Source of the DNA: Lunularia cruciata
Taxonomy: Eukaryota > Streptophyta > Marchantiopsida > Lunulariales > Lunulariaceae
NCBI GenBank assembly: GCA_948567375.1
Contig: OX419755.1
Location: 73,722,944-73,786,943 of the forward strand
DNA length: 64,000 nt
Direction of reading: 5' to 3'
This document shows positions 12,501 through 22,700 of the stretch, in pieces. The position numbers and the translations under genes are program-made. How positions within the stretch are numbered: the stretch's first letter is position 1; every line of letters begins with the position of its first letter. A model generated the notes under the pieces. That model was not told the origin of the DNA, searched no databases, and saw only the letters and a list, made by a program, of their open reading frames with translations.

Positions 12501-13220
12501 AAACTCTTGAACTATCCGATCAACCGTCGCTTGATGCGGCACTTGGCCCTCCTCAGATTGTTCTTGTGCAATCGGCTTGATCCACACTGCGAATATAGAC
12601 TTATCTTCCTCTAAAGCTTGCTCTATGGCTGCTTCATTAACAAACTTTCCTTCTAGGGACTCATCTCTCTTCTGAGCTTGCTCCATGGTTGCCTTCCTGA
12701 CAAACTTCCCATCTTGGGACTCATCTCCCTTCCAGATTCGCTCTATGGCTACCTTCTCGACAAACTTCCCATCTTGGGACTGACTATTCTTAGGTGTCTT
12801 ACTCAGAGGTGCCAGACAACCTAATCGGAAATTCCTACCTTGGTGTTGTACTTGAATTTGGTGTCGGGTCCAATCAAATTGAACCTTATGACATTCAAGC
12901 CAAGGTAGACCCAAAATGATATCATAGTGTAGAGGTGCCACTACAAACCTCATACACTCCAAATACTCCTTCCCAATCTTGAAGGTAACAGGATGCAAGG
13001 TGCGGAATGCAGAACCCTTTCTACCATCCGCCATCATCAAACTACTTCCAATCACTGGCTTGATAGGAATACCCAATTCCTTTGCTACTTCTTGCATAGA
13101 CATGTAATTCTCTGAACTTCCAGAATCAACCAAAATTCTACAACCCCGATTAGATATCATACCTTGCAAGTGAAGCAAACTTGCATAGGTCAAGCCTTCA
13201 ATCCCATTGGAACTAATCAA
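9560..13220 (-). CDS. Element C pol region: protease, RT, RNase H, integrase, chromodomain (fossil)
   Basis: Chromovirus polyprotein region on the minus strand. Protease: [11 protein letters not shown] near 13090-13140. [22 protein letters not shown] near 12200-12260, with the VFLDDILI catalytic box near 11940-11965. RNase [18 protein letters not shown] near 11470-11525. Integrase zinc-binding HHCC part near 10780-10900 (ending CESCQRNKA), and core near 10400-10600 with [16 protein letters not shown]. The chromodomain near 9660-9830 ([26 protein letters not shown]) is thought in this clade to guide integration to marked heterochromatin. Between protease and RT lies a short repeated acidic linker built around the word DGKFV. 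The region is well preserved with few interruptions. Confidence 0.92.
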
Positions 13221-13246
13221 GCTCCCAGTAGGCGGCTCAAAATCTC

Positions 13247-14150
13247 CTACTGGGATTCCTCGTTTCCCTGATCATTCCGCTCCACAACCTCCACTTGGGC
13301 AACTTGTCGAGGTCGTCCATTCTTGAGTGGACATTCAGCAATGCGATGCCCCAACTGGCGACAATAAAAACAACCTCCATTTTGTCGTAATCTTTCTCTA
13401 TCTGCTGTGCCAAGTGGTCTTCGTTGGATAGCATCAATCTCCCTTGGTACCGGTTCTTCCACTCGTGGTACTGGTGGGATTTGTGTAGGTCGAGGTCGAG
13501 ACCAAGTTGTCGCAACTAAGGAATCAAAACGCTCAGCCAATTGCATGGCTTGTTCTACATTCTGTGGCTCTCGCATGGTCACCTCCAATCTGGTTCGTGA
13601 CTTCAATCCTCGCACAAATCGATCCAGAACTTCACCTTCTTGGATATCTGGAATTTGCATGATGATATTCTGAAATTGTGTGATGTAGCTTCTCATTGAG
13701 CCAATCTGCCTCAACTCCGCCAATTTATCTCGTGCAGCTCGGGTGGCATTTATAGTCTGAAATCGACCAAGTATTGCATCCTTGAATTCTGCCCATGTAA
13801 AAATTGGTGTAACAATTTGTCGTTCAGCTCTTTCTACTCGGAATCGCCACCAAAGTTTTGCCACTCCATCCAATTGGCTAGAAGCCAAGAGAATTTATTT
13901 CCGCTCGTCTTGAAGATTGGTGGCTTCAAAGTAACGTTCACAGTCAAACACAAAATTCTCCACTGTGCCTGGAAGATTCTTGCCTTCAAACACCTTGGGT
14001 TTTGGAAATCGAATGCGATCTTCTCCATCTCGAACTGGCGCTCTGTCTATCTGTTCTCGTCGTTGCTGGTCTCGTTCATCCAACAATCGAGTAAGATGCT
14101 CGATTTGTTGTTGCATTGCAAGGATAACATCCGGTATTGCCGCCATCGCT
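13247..14150 (-). CDS. Element C gag region (fossil)
   Basis: Capsid/nucleocapsid-type polyprotein region on the minus strand, starting near 14146 with [18 protein letters not shown], a coiled-coil-like start. The middle carries the retrotransposon gag core ([32 protein letters not shown]). A single zinc knuckle [14 protein letters not shown] lies near 13331-13372. The order gag then pol and the lack of an envelope region fit a plant chromovirus. It is broken at about one place. Confidence 0.88.
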
Positions 14151-14404
14151 ACTACTCTATTCCACTACCTGCAATTTATCTAGTTGATTAACACGTAGAT
14201 ACAACACGTCCACCGTTCTCCATAAGTTACAATTGGAAGTATCAAGGGTTCCTCTGACACGATGATCATATGTAGAAAATCCTGCCCAAAGCGTGAGGTG
14301 ATGAATTGTGTGAAACGATGCTTTCGTAATATCTGGACACGAAAGTCCCAATGGTTTGGCGGAAGTGGATTTGGTGGTCCATAAATTCCATCCATCCCAT
14401 TCCT

Positions 14405-14416
14405 GCTCTGATACCA
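14405..14416 (-). promoter_or_regulatory. Primer-binding site for initiator tRNA-Met (element C)
   Basis: The minus strand reads TGGTATCAGAGC one base inside the 5' LTR edge, which confirms the minus orientation of element C. Confidence 0.92.
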
Positions 14417-14417
14417 A

Positions 14418-14841
14418 TGTAAAAGACCAAAACCGAGGAGAGAAATAGGAGAATGGAAGCTCACATTGGGACACTTGAATGAAGGAAAACTCCGAATGCC
14501 TAGCATGAGCTTCGGCCTTGGTATTTATAGGTAGCATACAAGACCCTTGAAGCTTTCTCAAGAAGTTTCCTTGAGCCGCTTTCTTGGAGTGCAAGCCAAG
14601 TTAACTAGGAAGCTTCTCAAGAAGCTTCCTTCTAGAAGCCGCCTACTTGGCGTGCAAGCTAAGCTAGTTAGAAGCTTCTAGAAGCTTCCTTCTAGAAGCT
14701 ACCTGCTTAGAGCGCAAGTTAACTAGTTAGGAAGCTTCCTAAGAAGCTTCTTAGATGCTTCTAGAATATTCTAGGCTATTTTGTCTTATTCTCTACTTCG
14801 TAAGCCCGACTAACTTCGTCACTAAACTCCATATTGTTACA
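14418..14841 (-). repeat. Element C 5' LTR
   Basis: 424 bp, identical to the 3' LTR except at four A/G positions by eye. It carries the same tandem U3 units, the pentamer arrays (about 14609-14771) and the TATA box (14521-14531). Confidence 0.96.
14609..14771 (-). promoter_or_regulatory. Heat-shock-element-like array in element C 5' LTR
   Basis: This is the promoter copy of the array and would drive the element. It includes the four-unit GAA/TTC run at 14671-14688 and the three-unit run at 14759-14771, upstream of the TATA box at 14531-14521. Confidence 0.65.
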
Positions 14842-16640
14842 CCTACAACAAGAGTAGCATGACGGATGGCATCCAATTGCATATTTCTCTCAAAAGTTGT
14901 TATCGGTAGAGCGCAACTACCACACCACAGAACAAGAAGAGCTAGCCATCATTCTAGCAACCAAGCATTGGAAGCACTATCTGGGCGAGAAGGCATTTGT
15001 AGTAGAGACAGACCAAAAACCTCTAGTCTACCTCAAGATGCAAAAGGATCTATCTCATCACCAAATTTGGTTGGTAGAGTGGCGACAATGCTTCAACATG
15101 ACAATCACCTACGTGGAAGGTAAGAAGCAACTTGCAGATGCATTCATCCGCATGCCAATGGAAAACAACTTGGTAGTAGAGCTTAAGATTAACCCTGAAT
15201 TCTGGCCAGAGATTTTGGCTGCTACAAAAACTGATCCACAGATTGTAGAAGCGCAATCATCCAAAGGTGTCACCAACACCTAAGGACTCACCTTTTAGGA
15301 TGGCAGATTATGGATCCCAAATGTCCCAGAATTACACACCACCATTCTAGCGGAATGTCATGATTCGGCCATTACAGGTCATGTCGGAGTGGACAAGACC
15401 TTAGATGCAATCAAGCACCATTACTATTGGCCCAAGATGAGCAATGACGTGATGGATTACGTGCGTAGCTGCCTACTTTGTCAACAGAACAAAGCTTCTA
15501 ATCAAGCTCCTGCAGGGTTCCTTCAACCTCTCCCCACTCCTACCCAACGTTGGGAACAAGTGAGTATGGATCTCGTCTGTGAATTACCCAAGACCACCTC
15601 AAGGTTTGACTCCATTGTGGTCTTTGTGGACCGACTCAGCAAAATGATTCATGTATGCCCTACCACCAAGGAGGTGACCGCTGCCCAACTAGCTCAATTA
15701 TACTTAGATGCAGTCTTTGCTCACCATGGCTTGTCTAGAGTACTCATCACTGATAGAGGCCTAATTCACCAATTTGTTTTGGCAAACACTCTTTGGTTTC
15801 TTCAAAACCAAGTTGGCCATGTCCATAGCTTACCACCCACAAAAAGATGGCCAAATAGAGCGGGCTAATCGCACGATTGAAGACATGTTACGCGGCTTCA
15901 CCTTAGAAGAGCAAGAGAGGTGGGACACCCTACTCACGTTGTGGAATTTGCTTACAACAATTTAGTGAATGCATCCACCCAGGTCACTCAGTTCTTCCTC
16001 ATGTATGGTGAGCATCCCTTCACAACTTTGAGCTTGATGAAGATCCGTCTAGTGGCTACCAAATCGATGCAGTCAACACATTTGTTTCTAGAATCCAACA
16101 AGGTGTGGAGAGCGCCAAGCACAGATTACAGATTGCACAAAATCGACAGAAGCAATATGCTGATGCACACCGTAGGCACATGGAGTTCAATGTTGGGGAT
16201 CAAGTGTGGCTATCAACAACCAACCTCATATTAGTTGGACCTCGTAAGCTCAGACCTCATTTTCTTGGGCCTTTCTTGATTCTTCATCGCATTGGCGTTG
16301 TGGCCTATCACCTTGAGCTACCACCACACATGAAGATCCATCTAGTGTTCCATGTCTCCCTATTATGCAGATATGCTCTCCGATCAGGCTAGGGTCATTC
16401 CACACAAGACATTCGACCTTGTCCAACACTCATTGATGGCACAGAGGAATATGAAGTGGAGCAAATTCTCCAAAAACGCATGCGTGGTACTCGCCATCCA
16501 CGGGTGGACTATCTAGTACACTGGAAAGGTTACCCCCTCTATGAAGCATCTTGGGAGCCCGCTGCCACTTTGGCACATGCACCGGTGTTGGTGCAAGCAT
16601 TTGAGCAACAATTGCACAACGAGGACGTTGCATCTTAAAA
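14842..16640 (+). pseudogene. Element B RNase H, integrase and chromodomain (fossil)
   Basis: Right half of element B coding sequence, resuming after the CCTAC duplication. The RNase H end includes LLSVERNYHTTEQEELAII near 14890. The integrase zinc-binding part is at 15378-15495 (GHVGVDKTLDAIKHHYYW, CLLCQQNKA). The integrase core is at about 15540-16000 (WEQVSMDLVCELP, FVDRLSKMIHVCPT). The C-terminal chromodomain is at 16441-16615 (EEYEVEQILQKR, YLVHWKGYPLYEASWEP). It is decayed with a few breaks. The chromodomain itself reads well. Confidence 0.88.
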
Positions 16641-16651
16641 GGAGGGAGGTC
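16636..16651 (+). promoter_or_regulatory. Polypurine tract of element B
   Basis: Purine-rich AAAAGGAGGGAGGTC lies immediately before the TGTAATACC start of the 3' LTR. The same tract stands before the 3' LTR of element D at about 24877-24890. Confidence 0.8.
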
Positions 16652-17392
16652 TGTAATACCAAGAGCTAGCCATATGATCTAGATGTGAAATTTGGTTTGG
16701 TAACATCTAGAATGATGTTATACATGATGGTCAAAATAGATAAGATAGAATTATCACCAAAAGAGTACTTCTACTAATAGGGCTGAAACCGAAATATACT
16801 TGAGAACCTTAGAACCAATAGCTAGACATATGATTTAAAGGTGAGAATTGGTTTGGTAACATCTGGAAGAATTTTACACATGATGGACTAAACAGATCAG
16901 AAAGAGGTATCACCAAAAGGGGACTTCTACTAATAGAGTAGGAACCAAAATATGCTTGAAATCTTTGAAGGCAATTTTGGAGGCCTAAATGGATGAATTA
17001 GGCCTCAAAAATGTGCAGATCCCCCCCCCCCAACAGAAGAAATGCTGGCCTTCCCTCCCACTTGCTTTGTCTTGTCAAGAGCTTTCCAACGGTACCTTAC
17101 TCACATGATTCTGAGATTCCTATAGGAAGATTCCCTAAAAGATTCCCTCTGGTCAAAGCTTATTTGACCAACCAGATAGGACCTAGACCAGACATGTCAC
17201 CCATCCAAGTAAGTAATCCAAGGGTGGAGCTTGCTGACATGTCACCTATCTGTGTCCCTAATCCTATGGTGGAGCTTCCTTGGAGGAGATCCTCTTTGTT
17301 TATATAATAAAGAGAAGGTGCTCCTTTGGGGCATTAAATGTTTGAGTGTGCAATCTGTGTTTTCTCTCTTCTCTTGTCCTCGGAGTATTACA
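16652..17392 (+). repeat. Element B 3' LTR
   Basis: 741 bp, TGTAATACC to ATTACA. It shares the internal duplication of its first about 165 bp with the 5' LTR, so the duplication predates this insertion. A TATA-like TATATAATA lies near 17301. Confidence 0.93.
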
Positions 17393-18147
17393 ATTGGAAG
17401 AGGCAAGAGCAATTGCTATGGTTCGAGTGGAGCAAGCCCAAAGGAAACAAAAGGAGAGTTATGACAAGAGGCAAGGCAAGAAGAAGGTGGAACATTTCAA
17501 AGAAAGTGATTGGGTAATGTTGTTTGATTCCATTTGATTCAAGAGAGAGCAAAAGAAGTTTTGCCTAAGTACTTTGGACCTTTCATAGTGGAGAAGGTAT
17601 GGGGAAATTACACCAATAATCTTAAGGAGTTGGGAGTAAGACACTTTGATAGGATTAACCATGATAAGTTGAAAATGTATCATAGAAGGTAGAGAGACAT
17701 TCACTTTGAGGACAAAGTAAAATCTTAGTCGGAAGGTAAATATAACACTCATTTGTGCATGTATGTGCTATTGTGATATTTAGTTTGGTATTATAAGTAC
17801 TTGAGAGATGTCATTTCTATAGAGATAAAGAATAGTTCTACATTAGTCATGATTAGTTAAAGTTAGTCATAGTTAAGATAGAGGGAACCTTACTTTTAGA
17901 GGAAGTGGAAAAGATAAGGATCATTATTTTGGATTCTAATGTGTTGACTTGGTATTATTCTTAGGTGTTTGGCTTTGAAGAAAGAGTTGAAAACTCTTAG
18001 ACCCACAAGCCTTTTTGTTTGGATTCCTCTCTAGTCCAATAATAGCCCATGTGAAGGAATCCTTGACTTAATGGGCGGGTCAAGATTAGACCACGTGATT
18101 AGGAGTTGGTGTCTTACCCTAAACCAACCATCATAAGCCTAATTGGT
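17393..18147 (+). mobile_element. Element A, right part with 3' LTR
   Basis: Sequence resumes exactly after the ATTGG duplication with the rest of the integrase C-terminus (LEEARAIAMVRVEQAQR, HFKESDWVMLF). A purine-rich stretch follows, then an LTR beginning at 17741 (TATAACACTC) that runs to about 18147. The LTR matches the LTR of element F (minus strand, 48988 downward) over several hundred bases, for example around GACTTAGTTGG and the words near 17990-18010. No matching 5' LTR is seen on the left. The LTR right edge is obscured by a C-family LTR scrap. Confidence 0.8.
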
Positions 18148-18224
18148 ATGCAAGCTAAGCTAGTTGGGAAGCTTCCCAAGAAGCTTTCTTCTAGAAGCCA
18201 CCTACTTGGTGAGCAAGCTAAGCT
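18148..18224. repeat. Fragment of a C-family LTR
   Basis: About 75 bp match the middle of the C-family LTR (GCAAGCTAAGCTAGTTGGGAA, CTTCTAGAAGCCACC), including the GAA/TTC pentamers. Neither LTR end is present. Confidence 0.7.
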
Positions 18225-18936
18225 TTTGTTAGAGCAAGCACAAAGACATACCTGAATAGCATGAGGAATGGATTAGCCAGCTAGAATAGAGTGTATAATT
18301 TTTGCTAAAATTGTCCATCCATGAAGGAAAGAGGTGAAAAGTAAAAGATCATCTAATGTTGGAGAGTACAAACCATCTCTTATCTACCATAATAGTATCT
18401 AGAGAGAAAAGGATCTCTCTTACAACTCATTGACATATGTCTCCAAGAAAGTCTATCATCAACCACAAAATAGAAGGAAAGCAAATGCTTTGGGAATGCC
18501 TACCTACACAAAAATGCTACAAGTGATGTCTACTCTAGTAATAATAAACCTACCACTCTATAAAAAATTAATAAAGATGTGTGTCCATACACTAAGTCCA
18601 CTACCATATACTCAAAAATCCTTAGTCCATTTATTGTATCACCAAACATTCCCATGATCCTCTAATTAAAAGCTCTCAAAAGTGATAGGAAGATCAAGGA
18701 GAGGTAAACTATGCAAAGGAGGTAGGTAGTTGACAAGCAATACTAGAGGAGAGTATATAAAAAGCCACTTGTTGATCTTTTACAACAGGAAAGTTACCAT
18801 TGTAAGGTCATCCTTTGCAAGTGGAGCATCTAAAAAGCGTATAATAATTTCCTTGATCCTTATTGGTGCTCCAAGAATAAAAAAACCGTCTGAAATATAA
18901 TGTATCTCCTTGGAAATTTAGAGGTCAAAGGATACC
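18225..18936. other. Spacer without recognised gene
   Basis: AT-rich sequence. The one open stretch near 18430-18657 has no recognisable motif, and I do not call it a gene. Confidence 0.5.
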
Positions 18937-19139
18937 TAAAATAGATCACACCCTACACTTTTACACATTGACTGCAAACCTACAAGGTGATATTTAGTAG
19001 TCAAGTAATCAAAGATTTGGCTAATCTGGTCTATAGAGAGATATGTAAAATAGATCACACCTTACACTTTTATACATTGACTCCTAAACTTACAAGAGAA
19101 CATTTAGTAGTCAAGTGATCAAAGGTTTGGCTAATATAG
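18937..19139. repeat. 109-bp tandem duplication interrupted by element D
   Basis: Copy one is 18937-19045. Copy two starts at 19046 with the same TAAAATAGATCACACC and TTTAGTAGTCAAGT words, about 85-90 percent alike by eye. Copy two is cut at 19139 by element D. The words after D (TTTGGTCTACAAAG from 25473) resemble the continuation in copy one (CTGGTCTATAGAG from 19026). Confidence 0.75.
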
Positions 19140-19700
19140 TGTAATACCAATAGCTAGACATATGATCTAGAGGTGAAATTTGGTTTGGTAACATCTATAA
19201 GAATATTACACATGAAGGACTTAATAGAAAAGATATAGGTATCACAAAAAGAAGACTTCTACTAATAGGGCAAAAATTGAAATATGCCCAAAATCAATTT
19301 TGAAAGCCTAAATGGATGAATTAGGCCTCAAAAATGTGTCCATTCTCCTTTCCAAAGATAGAAAATGATGGCCTCTTATCAAGAGCTTTCCAATGGTACC
19401 TCATACATGCAATTTTGAGTTTCCTACACGAAGATTTCCTAAAGATTCCTTCCTATCAACACTAAATTTGACCAACCAAATAGGACCAGATCCTACATGT
19501 CACCCATGCATGTATATAATCTAAGGGTGGAAATCAATGACATGTCACCAATCCATATATCTGATCCAATGGTTATGCTTCAGTTGAGTATCTTTGCTTT
19601 CTTATATAATAAAGCCAATGTGCTCCTTTGGGGCATCAAAGTTTGAGTGTGAACTTGTGTTTTCTCTTTTGTGCTTTTCTGTTATCCTCAGAACATTACA
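19140..19700 (+). repeat. Element D 5' LTR
   Basis: 561 bp, TGTAATACC to CATTACA. It lacks the duplicated about 165-bp block seen in the element B LTRs. TATA-like TATATAATA lies near 19604. Confidence 0.9.
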
Positions 19701-19701
19701 A

Positions 19702-19713
19702 TGGTATTAGAGC
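19702..19713 (+). promoter_or_regulatory. Primer-binding site, initiator tRNA-Met type (element D)
   Basis: TGGTATTAGAGC lies one base after the LTR and matches the primer site of element B except at one position. Confidence 0.8.
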
Positions 19714-22700
19714 ATGTGTTTCAATCCAAGAGAGCGGATCACCCCTCTTGGAAGAACATGGGCTACTGAGACTCAGTAATTTTGGGAAGAAAAACCGAAG
19801 AGCAATTGATATGTTAGGAGTGTTTTAGAGAGAAGATGGGATAGAGGCTCTTAGATGACAATTCTGGGGAGAAAAACCACAAAGAAATTGATAGGTTAGG
19901 ATTGTTTTAGAGAAAGGATAGGATAGAGGCTCCTAGATGATAATTTCTTGCACCAGGTTTTCCATTTTTGAATCCATTTCACATCAAGGTCATGTACATC
20001 CATCAAGAGCAAGTGAGAGTACATCTTGCTTACCATTTTGGAGCAGAGTTCATGAACATAATGATGAATTCGCCAAACTTGGTGATTCTATGTGTAATGA
20101 TTTACGGTAAAGAGTAGGATTTGACAATCTACATTTGTTGCAATGGATCTGGATGTCCCAAATCCTCTCCTTTTCAACACTCAAGTAGAAATTTACTACG
20201 TAGTTAGACCAAAAGTGATGTTTAGAGAATTCATAGTCAAGAATTTTGGTGATCAATATTATCAATGAATGGTAGCTTCTGAAGTTCCAATAGTTTGTGT
20301 GTCCTCCTCAATGATCTTATTAACTCTCTATTGAAGTAGAAAGTAGCAGTTGAGCATTTGTAGGAACCATAGATCCGTAATTGCAAGAATTGATGCAAGG
20401 AATGCAAGGAATGCAAGAGATGTTGAACAAGTTTTGAGAGATCAAGATGACCATGGAGGCATTACAACATCAAGTCTAGACCTTTAGGAATGATGAGGCA
20501 ATGCAAGAAAGACAACCGCTTCAAAACCCAATACTTGCAATTGAAGTACTTGGAGAGGCACCCATACTTATGACATCAAACCTGGTCAATCATGAAGTCC
20601 CATTGCTACTACAGATGAAGAAAGACCTGCAATATTAAGCTTTAAAAGGGGCAGCATTCTATGGGAGTAGTGGAGAATTGGATCTTGAGAATGAATCAAT
20701 ACTTCCAATTGTTCTCAACGAAGATTACCAAGTATGCTCCATGCGTGTTTGCATGTGGGTACTTGACCGATAAATCCCTCACATGGTATGATGCTTGGGA
20801 ACAATCAATGTTGGTAGAAAGAAGAGAGGCCATGTGGCCAGCAATGCAAGAAGGACTACTGAAGAATTTCCAGTCTGTGGATTCTATATAGATAGCCCGA
20901 ATCCAACTATGGGGGTTGAAGCAAAAGAATAGAATACAAGAGTACTTGGAGGTATTTCTTGATCTACAAGTTGCAATAACTAACATGAGTCTAGTAGACT
21001 CTTTAGCCAATTTCAAAGGAGGGTTGAAGGAGCGGATTTGCCAAGAAGTCATGGTACAAAATCCTTACACTATATTTGAAGCCATTGCTTGCATGCAAAG
21101 AATAGGAGAGGCACTTGGAGGAGGTGAATGAGTAATTTTGTCTCAATATTATTGGGTTGAAATGCCACACGTTGGTGGACCAATACCTATGCTATTGTGC
21201 AACCTTCAGTTTTGAGACCGAGGAGCATGACTGCTTCAAGAAGAGCAGAGATGGGTGGAAGAATAGAGAGATGGAGTCCCAAGAGGAGAAGGAACTCAAG
21301 GAGAACAACATTGTTTGTTGCTACAATTATGGCAGTATTGTGCACATATCCATCAACTATTGTGCTCATCTCCCTAGAGGCCCTAGGCCTCCATACAAGC
21401 AATCTTTGAACAACATGGAGAGACACATTCAAGAGGAGGATGCAGAAATCACCTCAAAAAATAAAGATTGCCAGTAAATATACCTCATGGGCTTATTGGC
21501 TCAATAGGGTAGCAAAAAAGTGAGAGGAGGAAGAAGATGAGTGCGCAAAGGTCTAGAAAGGGAAATTGACAATTGATTGTCACAAATAGAATCCTAGAAG
21601 GCAATCAAGTGAGAGTATTGATGGATCTAGGAGCAACAAAGAATTTCTTATCTTGCTTTGTTGCAATAAGATTGGAGATGGATCTAGAGAAAGATGAGAG
21701 CAAAGAAGTAGAGTTATCTAATGGGCAAAATAGAGAAGATTGAGTCGTTACCTAGAAGGGTAGCACTTGCTATAGGAGAATTTCAAGAAGCAATTGAGTG
21801 GCGAGTGATACAATTGGCTTGTTATGATGCAATCTTAAGCATGCCATGGATAGAGGATTACAACCTTATGGTAGATTGGAGGAAGAAAGTAGTGAACACT
21901 CACCAATTGATTATCATTGGTGTTAAAGAAAAATCATATAGGCAAGAATTACCTCTCTATGTCATAGAGACATCAACTATCTATATTAATTAAATTAAAT
22001 GTTTCATAGGTCTAATTAGTGAAGTCCAAAGTGCACAACTCGATAGACAAATTCTTGAGAAACTGAAGGATATGGTAAATGAGTTTCAAGATGTCTTTCC
22101 AAATGACCTACCCTCAAGATTGCCACCAAAAAGGAGAGTAGATCATAAAATTGAGACACTCTCGAGAAAGACACCTCCTTTTAAGGCCCCATATCGTCTA
22201 TCACCTCATGAGTTGGAGGAATGTAAGGCTCAAATTGAGGATATGCTACAAAAAGGGTTTATCCAACCTAGTGCATCACCATGTGGGGCTCTTGTCTTGT
22301 TTGTGAAGAAGAAAGATGGTACAATGCACATGTGCATTGACTATCAAGGGCTCAATCAGCAAACAATGAAGAAAAAATACCCCTTACCTTGCATGGATGA
22401 CCTATTTGATCAACTCAATGGAGCAAAACACTTCACCAAACTGGACCTACAGAGTGGTTACAATCAAATCTGAATTGCAAAGGAAGATGTATACAAAACC
22501 GCCTTTCAAACCACGTATGGCCACTTGAGTACCTTGTGATGCCTTTTGGCCTCACCAATGCACCTACCACTTTTATGACTCTAATGAATGACATATTTTG
22601 TCCATATTTTGATAAGTATGTTATCATCTTCCTAGATAACATCTTAATATACAATAAGATGATGATGGAACACAAATAGTATCTAGGAGAAGTCCTCCAA

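Larger units (their letters stand above)
9195..14841 (-). mobile_element. Element C: young Ty3/gypsy chromovirus
   Basis: 5647-bp minus-strand element with near-identical LTRs (9195-9618 and 14418-14841, 424 bp each). By eye only four positions differ, all A/G, which is about 1 percent. Target duplication CCTAC lies at 9190-9194 and 14842-14846. An initiator tRNA-Met primer site lies at 14405-14416. Parts on the minus strand: gag about 14146-13247 with a CCHC knuckle, protease, RT, RNase H and integrase from about 13220, and a C-terminal chromodomain near 9830-9660. It is close to whole, with about three interruptions of the reading frame. It sits in the RNase H region of element B. It is the youngest insertion visible in the window. 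Confidence 0.96.
5525..17392 (+). mobile_element. Element B: Ty3/gypsy chromovirus carrying nested element C
   Basis: A two-LTR element whose own length is about 6.2 kb once nested element C (9195-14841 plus one target-duplication copy) is excluded. Left LTR 5525-6264, primer site 6266-6277, gag with a CCHC-like knuckle near 7790-7840, protease about 8040-8360, reverse transcriptase about 8560-8990, RNase H split around C, integrase about 15340-16370, chromodomain 16441-16615, polypurine tract 16636-16651, right LTR 16652-17392. It is broken in several places. The LTRs differ at roughly 50 of 740 positions by eye (about 7 percent), so it is clearly older than C. It inserted into element A, with a 5-bp ATTGG duplication on both sides. 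Confidence 0.93.

Noticed and set aside
14157-14594. 145-codon minus-strand open frame across the element C 5' LTR and leader, with partial copies in other C-family LTRs
   Set aside because: It begins upstream of the LTR TATA box and crosses the primer site, so the element's own transcript would not carry its start. Its recurrence is explained by LTR homology.
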